Source: an uncultured Spirochaetaceae bacterium
GTDB lineage: Bacteria > Spirochaetota > Spirochaetia > Treponematales > Treponemataceae
NCBI GenBank assembly: GCA_902799665.1
Contig: CADCBK010000001.1
Location: 87,991-151,990 of the forward strand
Reading direction: 5' to 3'
Length of the DNA: 64,000 nucleotides
This document shows, piece after piece, positions 48,656-58,564 of this stretch. A program made the position numbers and the translations under genes. Under the pieces are notes generated by a model, which ran no database searches, was not told where the DNA came from, and saw only the letters and a program-made list of their open reading frames with translations. Numbering within the stretch: the first letter of the stretch is position 1; the number at the start of each line of letters is the position of its first letter.

Positions 48656-51600
48656 CAGTATTCTGCCTGTTCTTTTACAATTTCGTATATTTTTTCAACA
48701 GTAGCCATCTGCTCATCGCGTTCTGCTTCGTTCATAAATTTCTGCACAACACGATAAATTCCGCCTTTAATCTGTCTCTCTTTAATTAAGTCACCTCTAA
48801 AGTGATCCTGCTTTGTATCAAGGACAGCTTTATGCAAGGCTAAGGCATATTCTTCATCTTCGCCAAAATTATCATATAAAGCGCAAAGAGCCAGACTTGT
48901 ACGGATTGATTCTGGATGAGAATTATTTTGTTCTGGATTATCTATCTGAATTACAAGTCCTGCATATTTTTCCAGCATTTCTTTATATGATGCAACTTCT
49001 TCTTTTCTTTCATCTATTAAAGTCTGGAACAGTTCCGACATTTTCTGATAATACTTTGGATTTACAGGAGTCTTTTCAATAATCTTTCTGCGGATATTAT
49101 TTTCAATTGTTTCGGCAACATTTTGCTGCGCAGATTTATGTTTCTTATCAAATTCAGAATTTCCGTTTTTCAAATCTTCTTCCTGCTTTTTCTGAATATA
49201 TGCAAGAAGGGTGAAGTTTTCCATATCTCCAAGCTTTTCAGAATCAGAAGCAGAAATATAATTGTCAATAAGATGACGCATTGCGCTGTCATATTGCTTA
49301 AGATCAATAAAGTCGCCGCTGGAAAGTCCGATTTCATCTTTTAAATCGCCATATTCTTTTACAAGCTTATTGTATTTTTCCTGCTGTTCTTTTGAATAAC
49401 CAACATCATCAAAAGCAGGCTTTAAATCTGCATAAGCCCTGGCAAGACTTGAAACAAGTTTGTACATTTTGCTTCTGAGTTTTGCAAAATCATCGTCATT
49501 GTCAGGATCTACAGTTCCACTTTCACCACAGAAGAAATGTTTGAATGCAAGCTGGTCACGAGGATATTCAACATCATCAGTCAATGTTTCAAGTTCCTGC
49601 AACAAGAATTCAAAACGTTTCTTGCCTTCTTCAAGTTTATTTTTCAAAAGGCCAGAAATATCTTCTTCATCAAAACCGCTCAGAGCGTTTCCTGTATATG
49701 AATTAACTGCGTCTTTTAAATCTCCAAAGAGTTCCTTGTAATCAACTACATAACCAAACTCTTTATCATCTCCATCCAGACGGTTTACGCGACAGATTGC
49801 CTGGAACAAACCATGGTCGTGCATTGGCTTGTCGATATAAAGGTAAGTGCAAGGAGGAGCGTCGAAACCTGTAAGCAATTTATCTACAACGATTAAAAGC
49901 TGCATGTTTGCAGGTTCATCTACAAACATATCTTTTACACGTTTTTCAAAGGCTTCAATCTTTTTATAAAAATCATCATCTTCAACAGAAACATCCGGGT
50001 CGTAGCCTAACATTTTTAGATAGGCTTTCTGTTTTTTCCAGTTTTCTGAATCTTCTGTAGTGCTTGAAAAATCTGTTCTAAGCTCGCCACGATTAGGCTT
50101 ATATGAAGAAACAATTGCGCAGTTTTTAAAATTCTTTTCCTGAAAAATTTCATAATATCGACAGGCTTCTGCAATGCTTCCTGCAACCAGGAGCGCATTT
50201 CCCCTGCCATCGCACAGACGTTGTTTTGTTTCAAAATCAAAAATTATATCCAAAGCAATTTTTTCAAGACGGTCTTTTGAACTGTAAAGCTGCTGCAAGG
50301 TTGCCCATTTTTCTTTTAAGGCCGCTGTCGCTTTTGGCATAAGGCCTTTTGTTTTTGCTTCAAACCAGGCATCTATTTTATCTTTGCTGCTTACTTCCTG
50401 AGGAACGTTTCTTGCTTCATAACGCAAATCAAGAACAACTCCATCTCTAACTGCCTGATCAAATTTGTAAGTATGAATGAAACCACCGAATAAAGCAGCT
50501 GTTGTCTTTTGCTCTTTATCTACTTTAAGCAGAGGAGTTCCTGTAAAACCTATGAATACAGAATCCGGCATGATAGATTTCATGGCAAGATGAAGTTTTC
50601 CCGAATTAGTTCGGTGGCATTCATCAACAAAAAACAAATACCTTATCTTTGACGCTAAAACCGACAGGAATAGTTTTTTTAAGTTCTTCTACGTATTTTT
50701 CATAATCAAGGTCGCTTACTTCGCCAGTTCTTCTGCCAAATTTATGAATAAGAGAACACATAAGACGTGAATCATAATTATTGAGCAGATTCAAAAGGTC
50801 ATCGCTGCTTTTTGATCGGGCTATCTGTAAATCAACTCCGGTAAAAATCTTTTCTATCTGGTCATCAAGTTCTTCGCGGTCGGTGATGATAAGAACTCTG
50901 GATCCGGTTATGTTTTCCAAAATCCATTTTGTAAGCCAGACCATTGTAAGAGATTTTCCAGACCCTTGGGTATGCCAGACAATACCGCCTTGATTTCTGG
51001 CAAGCCTTTTCTGACAGCGCTTGATTGCATAGAACTGATTATAACGGCAGACTTTTTTAATGCCAGAATCATAGATGATAAAGTTATGAATTATATCCAA
51101 AAGACGTTCTTTCTGGAAAATTCTGTAACACTGTTTTTCGAGCAGGTTTAACTCTTTTGAGCAGGCGGCTTCAATCTCTTTATCTAAATCATCTTTATCC
51201 TGCAGCTGGTCTGTAAAATTATCTTCCTTCCATTCAAGATAATATTTTTCTGTAGTTCCGCTTGTCCCATATCGCAAGCCTTCACTGTCATTTGCAGCTG
51301 CGCAAATCTGAACAGTAGAGAAAAATCTTTGAATAAACTGTTCGCGCTGATTTGTAACATTCTGGCGGATTCCATCAGCGACACTTACAGTACTCTTTTT
51401 TAATTCCATTACGGCAACTGCAATGCCGTTTATATAAAGAACGATATCAGGACGCTTTTCTACATTACCATTTACTGTTACTTCTTCCGCAATGTAAAAA
51501 TTATTTTTCTCAGGCTCTTCCCAGTTAATGAAATAAACCGTCTTTGGAGATCCCCCAGGATGCTCTGCAAGTTTAAGACCATATTTTAAAATGCGATAAA

Positions 51601-51847
51601 CTTCTTTGTTTGTGTGATACGGAGATTGAGAAAAATCTGCGACAATCTGAGCGAATTTTGTTTCAATCGCATCGATAAACACATCGGAATAGCCTGATTC
51701 ATTTAAGAACTTTTTCCAATCACCCCAGCGAATGTTGTAGTTTTGATCTTCCGACAGATTGCCCAGATATTTATATCCAAGTTCTTTTTGAAAAAAGTTG
51801 AGTATACGATTTTGAGTTTCTCGTTCCGGATGCGCTGACTTTGGCAT
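48655..51847 (-). pseudogene. hsdR: Type I restriction subunit R, frameshifted in a homopolymer
   Basis: Frame 1 (50624-51847) has the PD-ExK nuclease (RPDIVLYINGIAVAVMELKK), Walker A HTQGSGKSLT and helicase motifs to KDKVFVF. It then stops at TGA. The next frame (48655-50637) continues with VDECHRT (the DECH box), TGTPLL and the translocase to the stop. An A6 tract (T6 on the coding strand) at 50629-50634 is at the break; removing one T restores KVFVFVDECHRT. Together they make about 1060 residues. Either a read error or a real phase switch of restriction activity is possible. Confidence 0.88.
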
Positions 51848-51868
51848 TTGAATTTCTCCCTTTTTTTA

Positions 51869-52051
51869 TTAATCACTCCATACTTGGTTACATCTGTCAA
51901 TAAATTCTTTTGTTTGAAATTTATGATGAAAAGAATAAATTTCCATAAGTCGCTCAGCAATTTTTGCCCCTTCTTTTCCTGTTTCTGATTCTATTCGTTC
52001 AACTATGTTGATTTTTTTATCTGCATACTTCAAATATGGTTTCTTATTCAT
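51869..52051 (-). CDS. Small hypothetical protein
   Basis: 60 residues (MNKKPYLKYADKKINIVERI...), with AGGAG upstream of the ATG. It lies between hsdR and the AlbA_2 gene on the same strand with 13-21 nt gaps, so it is co-transcribed. Charged and helical; no family recognised. It could be a small partner of the restriction complex. Confidence 0.5.
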   Translation of the reverse strand: MNKKPYLKYADKKINIVERIESETGKEGAKIAERLMEIYSFHHKFQTKEFIDRCNQVWSD

Positions 52052-52064
52052 AACTATTAATCTC

Positions 52065-53441
52065 CTACTTTACAATTTCCCAATAACCGCCTTTATCGGC
52101 CCCTATACGACGAATATAACCTTCTGTCTGCATTTCTGAAAGTATTTTCTTTACTGTAGTATGTCCTATATCTAGCATATCTTCCAGTTTTGCAATCGTG
52201 ATTTTATTATCTTCCGAAATAGCATTAATTATCTGCTCTGCTTTTTCTGGCCACTTTTCTGGCCATTTTTCTGGCCACTTTTTGTTTTTCAGGCCACTTT
52301 TGGAGGATTCATTTTCTCCTGCTTCATTTAAGCCTTCAGTGTCATTCGCCTTGAACATCATCATAATGTCATTGGGATGAACTGTATATTCCGGTTCGGC
52401 AATTCCATATTCTTTGCAAAGATTACAGATTTTTTCTATGCCGCGGCCCCAGCTTTCTATAAAACCTGCTCTAAAGAATGTATTCGCAATATCCGGGTTA
52501 TGCGGAAGAGAGCGATGTTTTTGCATTAAAGTGTCGGCTGTCCAGTTGGCAGGAAAAACACAATCATTACTGATATAAAGCTTATCCTTGTAAACACTGA
52601 TTTGCACAGGCACTCCAACAGAAAAATCCTGATGAATCAATGCATTGAACACCGCTTCTCGCACAGCATCTTTAGGGAAAGGATAATGTTCAATTCGGGT
52701 AATGTTGTCATAAGAGATTTCTGCAGTCAGATATTTTGTATAAAGCAAATCTATTACCCTGTCTGCCTGAATCATAAGAGAACCATGAACTTCATCCTGA
52801 TAGCGCAAATCCGCATCACTTTCAAAGAAACCAATTTTTACGAAAGAACCTGTTATCCATTTTTCCGGATTACGATGAAAGAGCAAAACAGCTGCTCGCT
52901 TTAGTAGACTTCCATCAAGAAGATTCAGTTTTTCAAGTAAAGCTTGATTCGAAAGTTTCAAATCATCTTTACTCATTCTTCCACTGCGGATTGCTTCACG
53001 GTGGAAAATATCAAAACTTTCTTTATCAAGATCTTCAACACTCACATTTTCAAGTGGAACAGAATCCCAGTTTTTTCCTGTCTTTCGCAAAAGAAAATTA
53101 GTCAGTGCCGAACCTTGCAAAAGCTGTTTTGTGCTGCCGGTTCTATAATGATACTCGCCCTTGTAATTCACAGGATAAGGATTTTCTTCAACAGTGATTT
53201 TAATAACATCAAGTCCGTTCTCAGTAATCAAATCCACATCAACAATCAATCCAAGAGCATCACGAACTTTATTCGGAATATCTTCCATAAGCTTCTTTGA
53301 ATCAGCAACGCCACAAACAGAACCGTCATCACGCTTGCCAATATAAAGCGTTCCACCTTGTGCATTTGCAAAACCGCAAATCCATTTGAGATATTCATCA
53401 CGCCAACTTTCTTTATATTCGATTAACTGGGATTCGGACAT
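52065..53441 (-). CDS. AlbA_2/Schlafen-type ATP-binding transcriptional regulator
   Basis: 458 residues. The N-terminal AlbA_2 domain is ESQLIEYKESWRDEYLKWIC, FANAQGGTLYIGKRDDG. A central HATPase-like region (DAVREAVFNALIHQDFSVGV, GRGIEKIC) follows, and a C-terminal winged helix (ITIAKLEDMLDIGHTTVKK). Between them lie three to four WPEK repeats encoded by a 12-bp tandem repeat (52241-52282). Such proteins are frequent inside type I restriction operons. Their role is unclear, perhaps regulatory or defence-linked. Confidence 0.82.
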   Translation of the reverse strand: MSESQLIEYKESWRDEYLKWICGFANAQGGTLYIGKRDDGSVCGVADSKKLMEDIPNKVRDALGLIVDVDLITENGLDVIKITVEENPYPVNYKGEYHYRTGSTKQLLQGSALTNFLLRKTGKNWDSVPLENVSVEDLDKESFDIFHREAIRSGRMSKDDLKLSNQALLEKLNLLDGSLLKRAAVLLFHRNPEKWITGSFVKIGFFESDADLRYQDEVHGSLMIQADRVIDLLYTKYLTAEISYDNITRIEHYPFPKDAVREAVFNALIHQDFSVGVPVQISVYKDKLYISNDCVFPANWTADTLMQKHRSLPHNPDIANTFFRAGFIESWGRGIEKICNLCKEYGIAEPEYTVHPNDIMMMFKANDTEGLNEAGENESSKSGLKNKKWPEKWPEKWPEKAEQIINAISEDNKITIAKLEDMLDIGHTTVKKILSEMQTEGYIRRIGADKGGYWEIVK

Positions 53442-53459
53442 TATTGGGACTCCTATTGA

Positions 53460-56072
53460 TTAATTCACATTATATCCATATTTTTTCTCACGAATTTGGA
53501 ACGCTGCAGTTCCACCTTCAAGAATTTCGCAAATATGCTCCCTAATTCCTTTTGATAAAAGAACTGTACTACATTCTCTATTTTCGAAAGTATCTTCTAT
53601 ACTGTTACCATAATATTCAAACTGTAAATTATCTTGATTTGGGCTATCTATACCATTTTGATTTGCAACAATGACTAATTCAGCATCGGCTCCCACAACA
53701 ACATTCGGATTATGTGTTGCAAGTATAATTTGGCGTTCCTTTTTCTGTTCTTTTAAATACTTTACCAATTGATCATATATAGCCCGATTATCCAAATCAT
53801 CTTCAGGCTGATCAATTATTATTGGACACACACTATCATCAAAATCTAATAACAATCTTAGAACAATAAATGCTTTTTTTCCTTCTGACATTTTCTCAAA
53901 AGAATCATTGTCATAGGTAACATCATATGAAATGGTATAATAATTATTTGAAAAGAGGTCTGTAAGAACTTGATGAAATTGTTTCTTTAAAATAATTTCA
54001 TCATTAATTATTCCATCGAATAAGTTTGATATTAATTCTTCTCGACTACTTGGTGAAATTGTTTCATAATCTTCATATTTCTGATTTTCTTTTCTTGTTC
54101 GATTAATGGATTCCAATACTAATTTAAAGAAATCTTTGTATAACAAATGTACATTTGCTTTTATTTCAACATCCTTCTTTTGCATTTGCAATTTTTCAGA
54201 CAATTCATTTGCAAGAGTTTTATATTTAGAAAAACTTACAAAGATATCATTTTTACAATTATTTAATGATTCTTGTAATTTAGATATTTCTGATTCAATT
54301 TTTTCAATAGTATTATTCTTCTGTTTTTCTTTTTGTAAATCAGAATCTTTTTTAGATAAGACTTCATTATTATCTTTAAAAGAATTACCTTTTATAAATA
54401 TTTCAGAATCAGTAATTTCTTTTATCTTTTCATCCACCTTATTCATTTTTTCAAAAATATCTTTTTTTTGTTTTTTTATAAAATCAACCCATTTTTCTTT
54501 TGTTTCTTTCTTTAATGATTCATAAAAGTCTGAAATTTCATCATGATTTAAAGAAGAAAAAGATGATAATAAGGAATCCAATGAAGTAAATAATTCACTA
54601 TTTTCAGCAATATCATATTGTGCTGTGTCACTTGTAAGTAATTTTCTACATTCTTGTAATTTCTCTAATTTTTCAACTTTTTCTTTATATAATTGTTCAT
54701 CAGAAGCAGATAAATAGTCTTTTAGTTCTTTCTTTATGGAATCTATCTCTTTTTCCAATTTTTCAATTTCTTGTTGAATACCTTTCTTTATACCAATATC
54801 ACGAATTTCATCATTTTTCTCTTGTATTTGTTTTTTAATTTCACAAAAATCATTTATTTTTGAAACCAGTTCTGTTCTATTTGCTATTACGGCTTTGTCA
54901 TACGCTTGTAACAATTCAACTTTATTTTCATCGGTTCTAACAATTCTGTTTACCAATTTATTAATTCCTGATATACCATTTTCATCTGGGCGAACAATCT
55001 CACTAATTTTAGACTGAGAATAATATATAATTTTTCTAGTTTCGCTTGAACCATCACGCCATAAGACAGATGCATCTTTTATTAATTTTCTGATATTTTC
55101 ATTATAAGCATCTTGATTTTCCTTAGGTTTTTGAGAAGGATCAATAATATTTGCTAAACATCCTAAAAGAATTGATTTTCCAGATGAACGCCCACCAATA
55201 ACCGTATTTAGGTTTTGATTAAACTCTATTTTTTGAGTTCCCATTGCGTTGTTATTAAATTCAATAGAATCAATAATTTGATAATCATTTTTGAATTCAG
55301 GCTTATCTATTTGCAAAGAAATTCTGCTTTCAGGTTCATAAATAATTTGTTTCAGCCCCTCAAAAGTTGTATCTGCTTTTATCCAAGAGAATTTATTTCC
55401 AATTTGATTTTCAGCATGGGCATCACTGCTTTGAAGCAAAGGTCTCTTGTATTGTAACCAGAATTCTCTATCATGAAGTAAATTTTCTTCACTATCAGAT
55501 GAATGAATTATAAAATCGGTTTTTTCATATATTTTTGCATAAACAGAACTTGTTCTGGAATTACCTTTTCCTCTTGACAGGAATCCAAGCAAATATTTAT
55601 TTTTTAGATTTAAAGAAGCATTTTCAAGGGTCTCGATAAGAGTATCTAGTTCGACAACGCTATTTTCGAGTTCAGATTTAGATTCCAACAAACATGCTTT
55701 CCTAGTTTGTCCATTAAGAGTTACATCCAAATTACTTAATAACATTTTTATCTGTTCTTCTTGTAATGAGTTGTCAAATATAATATGAAAATCACAACAA
55801 TCATCATCTTTGTTTTGATATGCTAATCTAAGTTCAAGATTTAGAAAAACTATAATTCCTTTCTCTTCCAAATCTTTTTTTAATTCATAATCTTCGTTCC
55901 TGAAATTAAAATAATTTGTTAAACCAACAACTTTTATATCTGAGTCAACAATTTTCTGTATATAAGCCTCCTTTGAGATAGTCGAAAAATTATTATTCAA
56001 GTAAGTAAAATAGGAATGTAAATGCATATCCCATTTTCTCCATTCTGAACCACGTGTACTTTTTTTAATCAT
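53460..56072 (-). CDS. PHP/SMC-like AAA ATPase (TrlF type)
   Basis: 870 residues. The N-terminus is a PHP-type phosphoesterase domain (KWDMHLHSYFTYLNN, SSDAHAENQIGNKFSW). The P-loop is VIGGRSSGKSILLGC near residue 293, a long coiled-coil arm spans about 420-660, and the ATPase is completed by CPIIIDQPEDDLDNRAIYDQL and ILATHNPNVVVGADA. The domain order matches TrlF-type proteins found in defence neighbourhoods. The ATPase probably senses DNA or RNA ends and regulates the PHP nuclease or phosphatase. It lies within the type I restriction operon. Confidence 0.8.
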   Translation of the reverse strand: MIKKSTRGSEWRKWDMHLHSYFTYLNNNFSTISKEAYIQKIVDSDIKVVGLTNYFNFRNEDYELKKDLEEKGIIVFLNLELRLAYQNKDDDCCDFHIIFDNSLQEEQIKMLLSNLDVTLNGQTRKACLLESKSELENSVVELDTLIETLENASLNLKNKYLLGFLSRGKGNSRTSSVYAKIYEKTDFIIHSSDSEENLLHDREFWLQYKRPLLQSSDAHAENQIGNKFSWIKADTTFEGLKQIIYEPESRISLQIDKPEFKNDYQIIDSIEFNNNAMGTQKIEFNQNLNTVIGGRSSGKSILLGCLANIIDPSQKPKENQDAYNENIRKLIKDASVLWRDGSSETRKIIYYSQSKISEIVRPDENGISGINKLVNRIVRTDENKVELLQAYDKAVIANRTELVSKINDFCEIKKQIQEKNDEIRDIGIKKGIQQEIEKLEKEIDSIKKELKDYLSASDEQLYKEKVEKLEKLQECRKLLTSDTAQYDIAENSELFTSLDSLLSSFSSLNHDEISDFYESLKKETKEKWVDFIKKQKKDIFEKMNKVDEKIKEITDSEIFIKGNSFKDNNEVLSKKDSDLQKEKQKNNTIEKIESEISKLQESLNNCKNDIFVSFSKYKTLANELSEKLQMQKKDVEIKANVHLLYKDFFKLVLESINRTRKENQKYEDYETISPSSREELISNLFDGIINDEIILKKQFHQVLTDLFSNNYYTISYDVTYDNDSFEKMSEGKKAFIVLRLLLDFDDSVCPIIIDQPEDDLDNRAIYDQLVKYLKEQKKERQIILATHNPNVVVGADAELVIVANQNGIDSPNQDNLQFEYYGNSIEDTFENRECSTVLLSKGIREHICEILEGGTAAFQIREKKYGYNVN

Positions 56073-56084
56073 TTAAATCCCCTT

Positions 56085-57266
56085 CTAGTGAATTCTATAT
56101 AGTTGATATCTAGCCATATCAATAAATTCATCATAAGTAAAAAATGTCGTATCTCTAGACGCTCTCAGTTTTTGTCTATCTTCTGCAGAAAAATCAGAAG
56201 AATGCCCCATTATTATATATTTTCTTGGTTTATCTATTTTTATTTTATATTCTTCTAAAAGCCATTTCTGATGTACATATTGTGAACAGAACTCATCATA
56301 TTTCTCTAATTGAGCTACACAACTATCAATTTCATAAGATGGTTGTTGTCGATTAACTGTTCCTACAATTGGTTTCGAATGCAATTTAGGAAGTTTAAAA
56401 TCCAATATATTACAATAACCACTCATATCTTCTGGTAAAAAATCAGGTTTCAAATTGGGGATTCCAGTTCTATCTTGCCATATCAATAATTTTTGAGGAT
56501 TAAGTTTATTAAATCCAAACGCTAATTGAAGAAGTTCTGGATTCTTTTCAATAAATGATGTTATTTCTGGTTCCAGAGTATTATCAAGTGAGATTAATTC
56601 AATAAAATCATTTAATATCTTATGCAATTTTATATCATAAGGAGGTCTTGTTGTACTAATAATATAATTTGCAAGATGAAGAAAACTATTATCGTCATGA
56701 TAGGGAATGCCTTGTTCAGAAAATGGAAAAATTTCCATGAAGTCTATATGACGTATTTTTAAAGCACCTGATAAATCAGTATAGAAAAATGTACAATTAT
56801 TAATTGCAGTTGGCTTATTTATGGTATTAAAATCTATCATTCCATTTAAGACCATGTCAGTATGAGTCGCTTGAAAATCATAAAAATAATCACATAAATA
56901 TTCGATAGAATTACCTACGAAATAATTCGTGTCCGTCAGAGATGTACCAATAAATGGTAGTAATGGTGTATTATATTTTTTTACAATTCCAAAAAAATCT
57001 GTAATTGATTGATCAGGTTGATAATAAATCTTACTATTAAATTTCTCTTCATTATCAATTTCTGGACCTATATATTCAATTATTAAGAAGCCATCAATGA
57101 CATTAACATCTACTTGTTGTGGAAATGGAAAGGCAGGGTTAATCCTATTTTTATGAGCAGGATTTTTCTTTATAAAATCATATATTCGAAAAAATACTTT
57201 ATCATTTAAATCCGAAATAATACTCTTTGCTAAATCTATAATTTGTTCATTTGTATAATAATACAT
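56085..57266 (-). CDS. Shedu-like nuclease (DUF4263)
   Basis: 393 residues. The C-terminal half has ITSFIEKNPELLQLAFG (the E..hxEkNPxLL helix), LKPDFLPEDMSGYCNILDFK and AQLEKYDEFC, the pattern of the PD-(D/E)xK nuclease of Shedu (SduA). The N-terminal 230 residues are a variable sensor-like domain. Shedu is a single-gene anti-phage system that nicks DNA. Here it is embedded between hsdS and the PHP-ATPase gene in a type I restriction operon. Confidence 0.72.
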   Translation of the reverse strand: MYYYTNEQIIDLAKSIISDLNDKVFFRIYDFIKKNPAHKNRINPAFPFPQQVDVNVIDGFLIIEYIGPEIDNEEKFNSKIYYQPDQSITDFFGIVKKYNTPLLPFIGTSLTDTNYFVGNSIEYLCDYFYDFQATHTDMVLNGMIDFNTINKPTAINNCTFFYTDLSGALKIRHIDFMEIFPFSEQGIPYHDDNSFLHLANYIISTTRPPYDIKLHKILNDFIELISLDNTLEPEITSFIEKNPELLQLAFGFNKLNPQKLLIWQDRTGIPNLKPDFLPEDMSGYCNILDFKLPKLHSKPIVGTVNRQQPSYEIDSCVAQLEKYDEFCSQYVHQKWLLEEYKIKIDKPRKYIIMGHSSDFSAEDRQKLRASRDTTFFTYDEFIDMARYQLYRIH

Positions 57267-57280
57267 TTTTAATTTCTCCT

Positions 57281-58558
57281 TTATCTCAACCTAATCTTCC
57301 CCGTGAGCAATTGCTGCATCATAGCGGTTTTGAGGTTGCGGTATTTTTCTAGTTTTGTGTTTAAGGTTTCTATTTCTTTGTCCATGCTAGAAAGGACATT
57401 GGCGATGGCGGTTTGTTCTTTCTTATCAAAAATGGGGACAAGAAGCTTTGCAACTTTTTCTTTATTTAAGTTTTGTACACTACTTCCAGCTGCCATTTCT
57501 ACATATTGCTTGAATATTTCATCAGACCCCAAAAGATAATACAAGAAATCGCTTTCAAAAGTTTCTTGATAATTTTGAATTGCCAACCAACCGTCATGAA
57601 TACAGCCATCTATTTGTAAAATATATGGTCGCCCAAAACTCATTGAGTTAGAAAGAATGAAATCTCCTTTACGAACTTCTCTTGAACGAGATTTTCCTTC
57701 TGGAATTATTTTTTCTTCAGTTGAAACAATATATTTATCTTCAGGTTTTACATCACCAATTTTAATCCAATTTATTCCATCAGAATTAGTTGTTAGATAA
57801 TTTTGAATAGGACGCGGAGAACCGCCACGGACGATATAAACATAATCTCCCAAACTCTTCACTTCCCAATCCTCGGGAATCAATCCAAGTTCGGTTTGTT
57901 TGTAGGCTGGCGATTTGGTTTGCGAGCCAAAACCTGGGAGGCGTTTTTTACCGGTGAGGAGATTTTGCATTGTGCCCTGTTTGATGTTCTTTTTCTTTTG
58001 GATGAGCTTTTCTGTTGTGGAAATAAGTGCATCTACATCGGAAAGGGCTTTTGCGATTCGTTGTTGTTCGGCAAGAGGTGGAACTTTCAATTGCAAATCT
58101 GCAACTTTTTCTTTATTCAGATTTTGCACACTACTTCCAGCTGCCATCTGAACATATTGCTTAAAAACTTCATCAGAACCTAAAAGGTAATATAAGAATT
58201 CTTTATCAAAACTTTCTGAATAATTTTGAATCGTAAGCCAGCCATCATGAATACAGCCATCAATATTGAGAATATAAGGACGTCCAAAGCTCATTGAATT
58301 AGAAAGTATGAAATCCCCTTTTTTAACTTCGCGAGAACGAGATTTCCCTTCTGGAATTATTTTTTCTTCTGTTTGGCGGATATATTTATCATTAGGTCGT
58401 ACATCACCTATTTTTATCCAGTTAATTCCATATGCATTTGTAGTAATATATCTTTCTATTGGTCGCGGAGAACCACCACGAAAAATATCAACTTTATCTC
58501 CAAATTTTATAACTTCCCAATCATCAGGAATCAATCCAATTTCAGTCTGCTTCATCAT
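57281..58558 (-). CDS. hsdS: Type I restriction specificity subunit with near-identical TRDs
   Basis: 425 residues. Two target-recognition domains (residues about 1-150 and 215-365) separated by a conserved helix (QQRIAKALSDVDALISTTEK). The two TRDs are nearly identical: DGCIHDGWL, GGSPRP, INWIKIGDV, SRSREV, FILSNSMSFGRPYIL and AAGSSVQNLNKEKVA occur in both. Because TRDs bind the two half-sites in opposite orientation, near-identical TRDs predict a palindromic bipartite target. Upstream of the Shedu gene, downstream of hsdM by 6 nt. Confidence 0.92.
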   Translation of the reverse strand: MMKQTEIGLIPDDWEVIKFGDKVDIFRGGSPRPIERYITTNAYGINWIKIGDVRPNDKYIRQTEEKIIPEGKSRSREVKKGDFILSNSMSFGRPYILNIDGCIHDGWLTIQNYSESFDKEFLYYLLGSDEVFKQYVQMAAGSSVQNLNKEKVADLQLKVPPLAEQQRIAKALSDVDALISTTEKLIQKKKNIKQGTMQNLLTGKKRLPGFGSQTKSPAYKQTELGLIPEDWEVKSLGDYVYIVRGGSPRPIQNYLTTNSDGINWIKIGDVKPEDKYIVSTEEKIIPEGKSRSREVRKGDFILSNSMSFGRPYILQIDGCIHDGWLAIQNYQETFESDFLYYLLGSDEIFKQYVEMAAGSSVQNLNKEKVAKLLVPIFDKKEQTAIANVLSSMDKEIETLNTKLEKYRNLKTAMMQQLLTGKIRLR

Positions 58559-58564
58559 CTGCTC

